A stretch of 64,000 nt of DNA, from contig CM043960.1 of the NCBI GenBank assembly GCA_014529385.2, positions 117,064,043 to 117,128,042 of the forward strand. Reading direction: 5' to 3'. This DNA comes from Adiantum capillus-veneris (Eukaryota; Streptophyta; Polypodiopsida; Polypodiales; Pteridaceae). Under the pieces are notes generated by a model. It did no database searches. It worked only from the letters and a program-made list of their open reading frames with translations, and was not told where the DNA came from. Both the position numbers and the translations under genes were made by a program. This document shows positions 23,920 to 33,811 of this stretch, in pieces. Within the stretch, counting starts at the first letter, position 1. Each line of letters starts with the position of its first letter.

Positions 23920-24436
23920 ATGGTATATTGTGAAATGAGAATTTTCCTATCAATACAAGAAAATATCCGCCAAGCTTACCAAAAGTTTGTGATTTTCAAC
24001 ATCATGTTCGAGGCTGCTTGCAGTTCTAATAACTTTGTACTTCGCAAAGGCATCATGCAATTGTTAGATTTAATGTTTTCCCCTCCTCCTACATGGGGAA
24101 TCAGCTGGTCACAGTTTTTTGGCGGAATTTTCCTGATTGATGCGGGACAGTTAGAAGGGTTGACACTCAATCTGAAAAGATTCAAGTGGGCAGAAACACT
24201 TCGGACCATCGAAGTTTTCTTTTTCAATGGGACTGAAGATCCAGATCATACCATTATATAGATGGGGTAGAAGTGTCACAAAATCAGTGGGTATTTGATC
24301 AGGTAGCCACAGTAATATACCCAGGTAGGATCAGGCCCATGAGGGTAGGCCCAAAGTTTAGGGGACCAAAAGATGTCATATTTTTTGATCCCCTGTCAGA
24401 CCCACCAGTGGTGAAGAGGATGTTGATTTAGAGAAT
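23920..24436 (+). pseudogene. Leader ORF upstream of gag in element B, unrecognised
   Basis: The frame 23920-24261 (113 codons) holds MFEAACSSNNFVLRKGIMQ and FFGGIFLIDAGQLEGLTLN. A one-base phase change near 24255 leads into a coherent continuation (DGVEVSQNQWVFDQVATVIY, then GPKFRGPKDVIFFDP) that stops near 24430. So about 170 residues of one protein can be followed. It precedes gag by about 270 bp. The family is unknown to me; it could be an extra 5' ORF as in some Gypsy lineages. Confidence 0.45.
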
Positions 24437-24699
24437 TACACATTGTATATAGCATGAGTCCATCTTGTACATAGTATGAGTTAGTGTTGTATTAACCTTT
24501 GTATATACCATGATTTTATGACATGCTCGTGTAGTTTAATTGAGAGGGTGATAATGACTGTCAGATTTCTGTTTTCATTGTTTTAAAAGTATATAGATTA
24601 GAGAACTTGCATGACAAAACAAAAGTAGTGTAATCACTAAAGGATTTTCATTAATTACAAACCCAGAGAAATGCAAAAAGTCTCTATACTCCCACTCAG

Positions 24700-25655
24700 G
24701 AAAAGAAAGTATTGTTAAAACAAGTTCAACTCCCAACTTTCAAGGGAGAAGGAACCAACTTAGAACGTGACGTCAAAGCCTGGCTCGACGCCATGGATGA
24801 TTAGTTCTTAGCAGCACGAACTGCTTAGGAAAATCAGGCAATGTTAGGAATGTTTCGACTCACCAGAGATGCCAAACTCTGGTGGAAACCATACTGTAGA
24901 GATAACCCTTCCATTAGTCCCTCTTGGGAAAGAATGAAGCAGGCAGTTAAAGAAAGATATCTTCCTCCAGCTCACCAAGCTATCAAAATGAATGAATTTT
25001 TCTCCCTCAAACAGTTAGGGCTTACTTTGGAAGAGTACTACACCAAATATGTGTCTTTACGACATTACACCCCACCAATGACTATGGAAAACAGATTGCT
25101 CATTTCTGTCAAGGTCTCAACAAACCTTTAAGTACCCGCTTGGAAGTTATGAGACCCATCGCTATTCAAGATGCTCTTCTAAGAGCTAAACCACTTGCAG
25201 CTGAAGGAAACCCCCCCTGCCAGGAGCTATTACAACTACAATAACTTTAGAGGAAGAGCAAGGGGAAATTATAACCAAGGAAATCAACGGAGGGCAGTGT
25301 CAGCTGCAGCCACTATAGAGCAGACCGTTCCAAATATCAGATGCTATGGATGCAATAGAATGGGACATTACAGGAGTCAATGTCCTGAGGGGAAAAATCC
25401 TCGAGTTTCTACCGGAACCACTCCTCAGACTCAGATAGGACAAGAAAATAATCAAAGAGGTAGAGGCAATAGAGGACGAGGCAGAGGAAGAGGTAGAGGA
25501 GCCAGAGCTTATGTTGCAATAGGAGAGCCTACCTTGCTGGATGAGGAAAATGAAAGAGCTACTCTTTTTGCCGAACCCTGGAGCTCGACAACAGTATGCT
25601 GTCATCCAAACCACTGCAAACAGAGAAGATATTTCTCGGCAGGATGTTATTTTTT
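24700..25655 (+). pseudogene. Gypsy gag with zinc knuckle (element B)
   Basis: Begins near QLPTFKGEG and runs through the capsid (AWLDAMDD, DAKLWWKPY, WERMKQAVKERYLPP), typical of plant Gypsy gag. After two phase changes comes a Gly/Arg-rich RNA-binding stretch and a CCHC knuckle, CYGCNRMGHYRSQC (codons near 25343-25386). A run of Arg-Gly repeats follows. In-frame stops occur at about 24801 and 24831 and after 25131. It is cut off at 25655 by the LTR of the large Gypsy element, before protease. Confidence 0.85.
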
Positions 25656-26512
25656 TGTAATTATTCTTTAATTGAGAAAAAACCGTCATTTCACTTTTGT
25701 AAATAGTGGGGCTTGCAGAAGCTTCCAGATTGTATCCCATTTTTGACATTTAGACTGAGTGAATGGTTAAATTGGAACATTAGGGTTTGAGATTTTAAGG
25801 TATTTATACCACTTTTGACCTTAATGCAAGGGACCTTTGTCATTTTATAAGTTTTGTCTATGTGAGTGAAAGTACTCTGTGTACGAGAGAGAGTAAGATT
25901 TTTACCTTGACGCTACGCGCGCACTGGTGGTCGAAATCGAGTGCGGAGAAGTGCAGCATGTTGCCCCCGAAGAGAGCTACATGCCAACACCTACATTACG
26001 GGTGTACGATCTACCTTTGCGAGCTCGATCCACGAGCTATATCTGGTAATTCGGTGAGCATATGTTGTCTGTTTTTGCATTTCATCATATCCACGCGTTT
26101 GCATTGAGTAGACCTACACATTAGGCACTTTAGTTTTTGGAAACGACGACCTGCAAATTTCGACCAGACATTCTACGTGATTTTGCACCTGGTGTTTAGG
26201 GTTGGGGTTTTGGTTCATGGACCTTAGGGAGAGCGACCTATTGGTGTTAATAGGGTTTCCTTCAAGTTCCGTAACGTTTCGAGAACATTTGATGGGTATT
26301 TGGCTCTTGAAAGCGTTGTAGGAAATCTACTCTTATGTACTCCTGAAGGCTGTAGCTTAGATATTGGGTAGAGACCTCTGTAGAAAGTAGACCTCTGTTG
26401 GCACCCTATGCTTGCTTCCACGCGCCTGCGGGTCGAACTTCGTCCTTAGTTGACAAATCTTGTTAGGTGAGTTCTTGTTGTGCTGACGTCCGTCGCGGCG
26501 TATTTGCCAACA
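25656..26512 (+). mobile_element. 5' LTR of the large Gypsy composite
   Basis: Limits TG...CA: starts TGTAATTATTC inside the gag remnant and ends TTTGCCAACA just before a tRNA-Asp-like primer site. Length is about 857 bp. A TATA-like TATTTATACC occurs near 25801. The start is inferred from the place where gag coding stops; no matching 3' LTR was found within the window. Confidence 0.6.
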
Positions 26513-26513
26513 T

Positions 26514-26531
26514 TGGCACCGATGTCGGGGA
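26514..26531 (+). promoter_or_regulatory. Primer-binding site resembling tRNA-Asp type
   Basis: TGGCACCGATGTCGGGGA differs at three positions from the tRNA-Asp complement (TGGCGCCGTTGCCGGGGA) common in Athila/Tat Gypsy elements. It fits the Tat/Athila-like RT and integrase downstream. Confidence 0.75.
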
Positions 26532-27146
26532 CGAAAACCCTAGGTAGGTGACCGAGACTAGTCCTTGAGGATAGGGATTCTCTGGCTAGCCAGAGTCTTG
26601 TTTTACATTTAGATAGGATCAGAGGGTGGTGGACTCTCTAGGTCTTAGGAGGAGTCTAGGGAGCGAGTGTCTGGCCTAGATCCTTCGACTTAGGTAGACT
26701 CTGGTAGAATTAGATAGTTTTAGGTATTAGTTAAGTTGTGGTGTAGAGAGTAGGTGTTGGAGTGGTAGAGGCGGTGGAAGGATAGCTTGAGAGTCCAGAG
26801 AGGCCAGGAAGCAACGAAGACACCAATATCACCATCTCACATGATGAGTAGGAGTAGGGTAAGTAGGACATCATGATTTATGATCTGGAGCACTTCATGT
26901 ATGTTATAGTTGTTGTTAGGCTCATCAAAGGGTTGTAAAAGACGGAAAAGAGTGTTTAGAAGCTGAAGTGAAGTTCAAACGTTTCTGTGAGTGTTTCTGA
27001 GAGAGCTGCAGAGAATAGGGAGTACTTCTATCAGAAAAAAATTAAATTTTAAGCCAGTAGACATCCTGTGCGTAGGATGTCTAAAGGGTGTTCTCCTGTG
27101 AATTTTGAAAATCTGAGTCGACCAGTGTTTAGAAGGTAGGTTTTAC
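26532..27146 (+). other. Gypsy leader, first part
   Basis: Untranslated leader after the primer site, with no frame of note. It carries one copy of the leader palindrome at 27058-27083 and is interrupted at 27147 by PLE-derived sequence. Confidence 0.55.
27058..27083. repeat. Leader palindrome, variant copy
   Basis: TAGACATCCTGTG then CGTAGGATGTCTA: the 26-bp family palindrome with two central changes. Confidence 0.85.
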
Positions 27147-28416
27147 CCTTTCCTCTATTGTCCTCAATTACCCTCTTCTTCTCGGCAACGAAAGAGCCTT
27201 TATCCTCTCCTCCTTACATGAAAACCCAAAACCCTGCCCCTTCTTTCTTTTACCTAAAATCCACAAACCCATCCTCGTCGGCCGTCCCATCTGCTCATAC
27301 AAAGGCTACATTTTGGAGAACGCCTCTAAATGGCTCCATGCACAACTTTACCCCATTCTTTTGTCCAAAAGTCAGCACTTGAAGGACTCTCACTCTCTGA
27401 TATTAGACCTAGCTTCTACTTCTTTTCCTCCCAACATTATCCTTTTCACCTTTGATGTGGAGTCTTTGTATCCCAGTATCCCCATTAAAGATGGCCTCTT
27501 TGCCCTTAAGCATTCCATTAAGGGTGTCTTCCCTTCCCCTAAGATCCACTTCATTTTGTCCCTAGCCTCTCTTATCCTCAACCACCATTATCTCTCTTTC
27601 AATGGACAATTTTGGCACCAAATTAAGGGCACCGCTATGGGGTCAAACTTTGCGGTTGTTTATGCCTGCCTCTTTCTTTGCTTTTTAGAAGAGGGCATGA
27701 ATCTCCTTTCTTCCCCTTCCCTTCTCTACTTCAAGAGATTTGTAGATGATGCCTTTGGAGTATGGGACGGTCCGCTCTCTAGCCTAAACAAGCTCCTCCA
27801 AAAGTATGGATATCCTCTCCAAGAACATATCAAAATCTCCGTTACGACATCCTCGCAAGAAGCTTGTATTCTAGATATTCATTTCTTCAAGGGACCCTCT
27901 TTTGGTGCTTATGGATTCTTAGATACCCATTGCTACCAAAAAAGCCTTAATTCCTACAACTACATCCCTTGGCAATCTTGGCACCCTACACACCAAAAGA
28001 TCGCTTTTATTCTCTCAAATCTTAGGAGATACATTATTAGAGAAAGCTCCCTTTCAGGCTTTATCTCCATTCGTAACCTCTTTTTTGCTAGGCTAAGAAC
28101 AAAGGGTTATCCCTCTCCCCTCTTGGAAGCTTGCTTCCTATACCTTTCCTGCAACCTGAGACCCTCTCTCCTCCAATCTGTGTCCAAAACCAAACCCGCT
28201 CCAACCATCATCAAAATTCCTTTCTCACCTCTAATACGCCATCTCAGTTTGTCCCGTTCCATTATCAAACCCCTCACTAAACTTCTTAAATCCAACACCG
28301 AACTCGCACATTTACCTAAACCTTTGATATGTTGGACTAATGCACCCAATCTTGGCACTTTGCTCTCTAAACCCTCCCCCCATAAAAAAGAAGTTCCACC
28401 TTCCATTTTTGACTAA
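27147..28416 (+). pseudogene. 5'-truncated Penelope-like RT, copy 1
   Basis: Identical, apart from a few changes, to codons 234-655 of the frame at 35462-37429, with the same stop. It retains the RT catalytic motifs DVESLYPSI, KGTAMGS and RFVDD and the thumb region. The finger-domain start (KPADK motif), the N-terminus and ORF1 are missing. One change, Val for Phe in IL(V/F)GRP, differs between copies. It cannot encode a full RT. Confidence 0.92.
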
Positions 28417-28705
28417 GCCCTGCCTCAGCTTACTTCGTTAATCTTTGACCTCTTGGTCATGTGCAACCCCTCTAAATTACTACACCCATTTCCTAGACAG
28501 AGTCAACATACTTGGATTTTTTCCTTTTTTGTACATGTTTTACCACTCTCTCCCTTTCCCTCCCTTTTTTGTATGGTACCCACTTAAAGAGTGGTCACAA
28601 TCTCTCCTTCAATGGGTACTACCCCTCTTTAATACAGTACCTGATGTAGTTTTTGTTGAAGCCACACCTCACTATATATACCCCCTCCATAACCTCCTAT
28701 TGTTT

Positions 28706-28752
28706 ACATCACTGAAGAGCTTATTAAGCGAAACACGTTTGGTGTATACATG
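28706..28752 (+). ncRNA. Candidate hammerhead ribozyme, copy 1
   Basis: All invariant core positions are present in order: CTGAAGA (28712-28718), stem II GCTT/AAGC with a 3-nt loop (28719-28729), GAA (28730-28732), stem III A-CAC/GTG-T with loop GTTTG (28733-28745), and H17 = A (28746). Cleavage is predicted after 28746. This is the type I layout with a short stem III, as known for PLE-associated hammerheads. Stem I is weak: one A-T pair, an internal loop, then CAT/ATG. The site is 300 bp after the PLE RT stop, in the sense orientation. Confidence 0.6.
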
Positions 28753-29094
28753 CCTTTGCTTCTACAAACCCACCCCCCCGCCCATCTCTTAGTCTCTATC
28801 TTCTCTTGCAAGTTTCGCTCGCTTTGATTTCTTTTTATTGCATTATTTTAAGACCAAAACCATAGGATGGCTGCATGGGCATGATCTACATGATTTATTG
28901 AGTGCAGGAGAAAGGTTTCATCTCAACTGGGTGAGAAAATTGGGTTTTAAGCAGACTTTAGCATTTTTGACTGAAAAGGGCTAGGATAGCTAAAATTGGG
29001 GTCTTTTGAAATCCAAACTAAAATCTAAGTATAGCACTGGGTTTCTGACATCAAGGGGAAGCTGTGGCTCAAGTTTGGGGTCAAACAGATCATT

Positions 29095-29117
29095 TAGACA
29101 TCCTACGCGTAGGATGT
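29095..29117. repeat. Leader palindrome copy
   Basis: TAGACATCCTACG then CGTAGGATGT; the outer 3 bp of the right arm are changed. Confidence 0.9.
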
Positions 29118-29221
29118 GTTCTGTGTGATTTAGCTCTCCAAATCCAACTTTGAGCATACCAAAGTGATCAGCACCTTAAGACGAGTCTGTGGAACTTGCA
29201 TTTGAAGCAATTTTGAGCAGT

Positions 29222-29247
29222 TAGACATACTATGTGTAGGATGTCTA
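29222..29247. repeat. Leader palindrome copy, diverged
   Basis: TAGACATACTATG then TGTAGGATGTCTA: several mismatches between arms. Confidence 0.85.
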
Positions 29248-29494
29248 TTGCATAAAATTGAAGTCAAAAATTGACTGTAGACATAGCAGGGTGTTGTATA
29301 GCCTGAGGCAAGCCTCCTAGTCAATTTTGGTCCAAATTGGAGTTGATTTGATTGGTCAAACCAACATCAGGCTGCTGGAACAGATTTCTTATCAATTGAC
29401 CAGCTTATAGGTGTCCAAATCAAAAAGTAAAAACAGTTGTGGACTCAGCACATCAAGGGAATCTATAGTGCAAAATCTAGCCAAAACAAAGCAG

Positions 29495-29522
29495 GTAGAC
29501 ATCCTACGCGTAGGATGTCTAC
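29495..29522. repeat. Leader palindrome copy, perfect 28 bp
   Basis: GTAGACATCCTACG followed by its exact reverse complement. Confidence 0.97.
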
Positions 29523-29941
29523 AGGGGCTTAGTGAAGTGAAAAGCTGACTGTGGACATAGAGTCATGTTCCAATTGACTTAAGAGTTCCAAAACTTCTTT
29601 TAGAAGTGAAATTGGACCTTGTTCGACCTTTTGACGGAGCAAAGACGGAATTAAGACTTTCCCTGTAAACTGACTAACATTCGAGTGAAGTACAGTTCCA
29701 GATTAACAAACCTAACAAAAAAACATCCGAAGCGTATAAAATATAGTAGTGGTTGAGGTTAACCCTCCAGTTATACCAATCATTACTATGACCACCTCTA
29801 GCGATTAAATGCTTTGATTCAATTGCCGAAATTAAACGCTTGTGTACAGGTATATTCAGCGGCGGCAAGGCAAGAAGTTGTGCAGAAACTGATCCTTTGC
29901 CAGGTGAGTGGTTGGATTTGTGATAAATTGCATTGCTAAGT

Positions 29942-31018
29942 TTGATGAATTTAAGATCAAGAAGACACATTCTTAGAGATCAAAAAGTGGCAGGTGATCA
30001 AGGTAGCTTAGTGTCCACCAAGGAGAGTGTAACTCAGGCAAGGCTAGATCCATTAGCACCGATCATTGAGGAGGGTAGTGATACTGACACTTCATCAGAT
30101 AAGTCTTTCTTCATGATGGGTGGTCAACTGCCAGGAGGTTTCTCCGATGAAGGACCAATGCTAGGAGGAAGTACCTCCCAAAACACTTTGAACGATGCCA
30201 AGTTCACTATAATCTTCTTAGAAGGAACAAAATCTAGGGGAGCCCTAGTTTATTCTGACTATCGCAAGGACGCAAGTGTATTTGTATAGAAGAAAGACCT
30301 GCTCAAAGACTGGAGATAATTCTAGTCTATGATGATGGAGATAGATTCCGAGACGAAAAGGGGAACCACTATCTGATAGTTAGTAACCCTGAGGATTACA
30401 ACAGATATGGAGATAACGTGGCAAGAGGAAAAACGGTTTCAGAAACTCAAGAACCGCCTCCAAAAATTGATCGACCTGGAGCTCTTTTTATGTATGATAA
30501 ACAAACAACCAGGGTCTCTACCTATAATGAGAATGTGGGAACTTACAAGCATGAGAGCGAGGGAGTAGTCTCTTATTTTTGATGCAAAGAACCCTACCCA
30601 AATGAATTAAGCGAAGACAAGGTTCTTTACTTATTCTCTTATGAAATTGCTATGAGGAAGGATATCATTTTTGTTTTGATAGGTACAGACGAGAATACAA
30701 ATGTATTCTCCCAGAGGAGGTAGAAAAGGCAACAGTTCCAAAAACATCAACATATGCCCCCGAAGAAGTGCCAAGGTTCACCTATACCCCTAGCAAGTCA
30801 ACAAATCCATTTTCAGAAGAGTACAATGTGACCTCACATTCTAACCAACAACAAACTTTCAACTACCAGAACCAACAAGCAACCCAACCATCATCACAGG
30901 CATGGCTTCGACAAAGTGCAACATTAGAACAAGACCGAAACCGAGATGGTTATCGAGCCGCACGAGGGCTAAGAGATTTACAAGAACCACCACCTTGCTT
31001 GCCTCAAATTCTTCAATG
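29942..31018 (+). pseudogene. Gypsy 5' ORF, copy 1 (broken)
   Basis: ATG at 29942 (MNLRSRRHILRDQK). This copy is frameshifted by a 2-bp insertion near 30267 and carries a TGA at 30580 where copy 2 has CGA. The C-terminal part is seen as YTPSKSTNPFSEEYN and AWLRQSATLEQDRNRDGYRA. See copy 2 (38955) for the protein. Confidence 0.75.
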
Positions 31019-32380
31019 GGAGGTAAGATCTCATTTTTCTCTTTTCTCATGCTATTTATTTGGTGGCTCACCCTGTTAGCTTCGTTGGCATCACGGATTT
31101 GCTTCCGCAGGTCATCTAGACCGTTACAATCCTTACCCATTTCTACCAATGTTTTAAGTTGGAAACCATCAATTGTCTTATCTGTTGTATTTGGCACTAT
31201 GGTTGCCGCAGTGTGTGAGCTTAGACTAGCTAGATCCTCTAACCATCCTAATCTATCCTTTGTGTGTTTTAACTCCTCAGATAGAGCCATTTTCTCTCGT
31301 TCTCTCCTGGCTTTTATACGCGCCTTTCTAGCTTTCCAAGTTCTTCTCTGATTTTTCATTTCTGCACTTGGGGAATTGGTCTTTGGCTCTTCAATTATGG
31401 GTTCATTTGTCATTCTTTGAGCTTGGGCTCGTGTCACTGCCTGAATAGGTATTACTGTTTTGTTTTCTGACCCTCCACTGGAAGGCACTGCTTCCAGCAT
31501 GTTCAAGGTAGTTTTTGCTCCTTTGCTCATGTTCTTAGGGCAATCATGAATCATGTTCTTAGGGCAATCATGTTCTTAGGGCAATCATGAATCAAATGAG
31601 TAATTCCACACTCGGTGCAATATGCGTTGACTCTAATGATTTCATCATGAGGACAGTCTCTTAGCCAATGGTCTCCACCACACTTGTAGCAGGGTCCCTT
31701 AGGCTGTTGAGGTGCTCCTTGAGCTCCTCTTTGTTGGTATGCATGTCTCTGCCCACCCATGCCTCCGTTGGCTATGAACAACAGTGTTCATTCATCCAAG
31801 CTATATCTTCCTTCTCTTACTGCTTGTGCAGTTGTTGGTGGTCCTGTACTTCCCATCATGATCAAAGTTCTGGCGTTGGGGGTTCTTCCGATGGATAATA
31901 GACAGGATTTGTAGCATATCCATTGGAATCTTTGTAATATGCATGCATAGGTACCAAAGCCTTCTCTTCTGGTTCATTTATTGTTGGTGTGTATCTTATG
32001 CCGACTGGTCGTAATCCTGGTAGGGGTGGTTGTTGCCCCAATACTGGTTGTGGTCTTTCTACACCTACAGGTCCTGGTAGGTTGCCTGCTTGATACCTAG
32101 GCATTGGTGGAAGTTGAGGAGATGCTACCTGAGCCTGGGGAGCATAAGGTCGCTCTCTCATATATCCCTTGTTATAATAACATTCCTCTGTCACATGGTT
32201 TGTCCATTTTTGTTCAATAGCACACCACTTTGGCTGTTTAGCCTGAGGTTTGGTATACATATTAATCTTTTTTAGTACTTTCTCTACAAGCTGCTCATGG
32301 CTTACAGCTACTTATCCTTTCGGTGTTGTCTTAGCGGAATTGCTTCCACTTTGTTGTGAGGATGAATCGTCATCAAGATC
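31019..32380 (-). pseudogene. Gypsy gag C-terminal half, inverted, copy 1
   Basis: Minus-strand frames 32260-31862, 31781-31551 and 31554-30859 correspond to copy 2 at 41230-39870. A 41-bp tandem insertion of the TTCTTAGGGCAATCATG motif near 31543-31583 breaks the zinc-knuckle frame that is continuous in copy 2. The right limit is the duplication breakpoint at 32380, so the capsid part is missing. Confidence 0.85.
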
Positions 32381-32424
32381 TCTTTTCCGCACTTCTCTCA
32401 TTCTCCCCGTCATGTTACTTCCCT

Positions 32425-32425
<1 letters not shown>

Positions 32426-32461
<36 letters not shown>
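32426..32461. repeat. Poly-C run of about 36 nt
   Basis: Uninterrupted C tract 45 bp inside the left limit of the PLE-containing segment. Prone to assembly error. Confidence 0.95.
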
Positions 32462-32463
<2 letters not shown>

Positions 32464-33811
32464 GGGTCCGCGGCCTCCCTCCCTTTCCTCAACCCTTTCC
32501 CTCACCGGCAGGAACCCACCTCAAATGTAAGCCTTTAACTTTGGAATAAAAGCCTTTTCCTTTACCTTTGGCTTCTAAAAGTCTTTTACCTTTGGCTTCT
32601 TAAAGTCTTCTGGTTTTAAGCTTGACTTTAGACTTTGGCTTTTAAAGTCTTTGGACTTTAAGCTTTGCCTTAGGCGTTTGGCTTTTTAAAAATCTTGTGG
32701 TTTTAAGCTTTGCCCCATTGTTTAAAGCCTTGATACTTCTCCAAAACCAAAAAAAATTGTGTAGCAGAGCCTCGAGCTCTCCCCTGCGCCAGAAACCCGT
32801 TTAGGAACCTGTTTCGTCCTTCACTTCCAACAGAAATTTTTGTGCCCTGACTTTTGCTCGCCTCAAGGAGCTCACCTTAACTCATGTTTACAGACATGCT
32901 CGCCCCTGCTCTCCTTTTTCGACATTACTTCCATCCCGCACCATCTCCAGCAACTCCATCTCCACCATTCCCCCTTTCACTCAGCGCACCTTTTCCCCCC
33001 ATAGCTAATTACATCCCACTTGCCTCCCACACCTCCTACAGTGCCCCTACTGCCTTCACTTGCAAACAACCTACTGCCTTCACTTGCAAACAACATACAC
33101 TACCCTAAGGAGTCATCTGCCCGACGAGCATCTTGCGGGTGCAGGCTCCTCCCCAACATCTCGGACAGGCTATCTCAAGGCGGCGGCAACCACTTCTCTC
33201 AAGGCGGCGGCAACTTTCACCTTTCGGCATCTCCCCGCTTCCGGTGTAAAGCCATCACCCGATTTTCTCGGCAACTTCGACAGCGGCTCCTCGTGCTTCT
33301 CCAGCTTTTCTGCCTACCAAGTTTCTAGTATTTCTCCACGGCGCAGGCGCAATAGCTCCATCTGCATGGCTCTAATGCTATAATGCGCCTGTCTCGAGCG
33401 GCTGCAAGTAACAGGTGAATAGGAGAAACTGCAAAAACGCTGTCGCGACTGCCGTTTTGCTTCCCTTGCAGTCGTCCCAGCCTTCAACACGGGTTTTGCT
33501 GCGCGCTTATAACCTCGCAATTACGGCCGCTTCTTTTCCTGCATGGCTTCATAATTAAAGCCGGCTGCGTCATCGACAGTGATAAGTTGGCGGTAAACTT
33601 CAGCCCGTTTAAAACCTTGTTCCTCCTCGCCAGCGAGAGTGATCTTCGAACCTCTCGGGTGGAGGTCATAGCCCAACACCAGTGCTGATCATCTTCAAGT
33701 GTCTGCCCGTGTGGCGGGACCCAGTGTGTCTTGAAGCAGTGGCAGTGGCTAGGTGTGTTTACCTTCGCTTTGTGGGTTAGGGAGTTGCTCTCACCATTAA
33801 CCCCTTTTTGT

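Larger units (their letters stand above)
28753..29941 (+). other. PLE 3' end, then Gypsy leader continued
   Basis: The PLE probably ends somewhere between about 28750 and 28900; no tail or target duplication marks it. Beyond that is untranslated Gypsy leader carrying three palindrome copies. Short frames (for example 29130-29324 minus) have no recognisable content. Confidence 0.5.
27147..32380 (+). repeat. 5.2-kb duplicated block, copy 1
   Basis: Near-identical to 36160-41350. Offset is 9013 bp at the left, 9011 after a 2-bp indel near 30267, and 8970 after a 41-bp tandem insertion near 31543-31583. It contains the 3' 70% of the PLE RT frame, PLE 3' sequence, the Gypsy leader and 5' ORF, and the start of inverted gag. 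The left edge cuts the PLE frame at codon 233, and the right edge cuts gag. By eye there are only a few dozen differences. Confidence 0.95.

Noticed and set aside
28640-28720. Type III hammerhead using the TGATGTA/TACATCA pairing
   Set aside because: The base before the stem would be CC instead of the required U-H, and no partner for stem III exists upstream. Only the type I arrangement fits the core.
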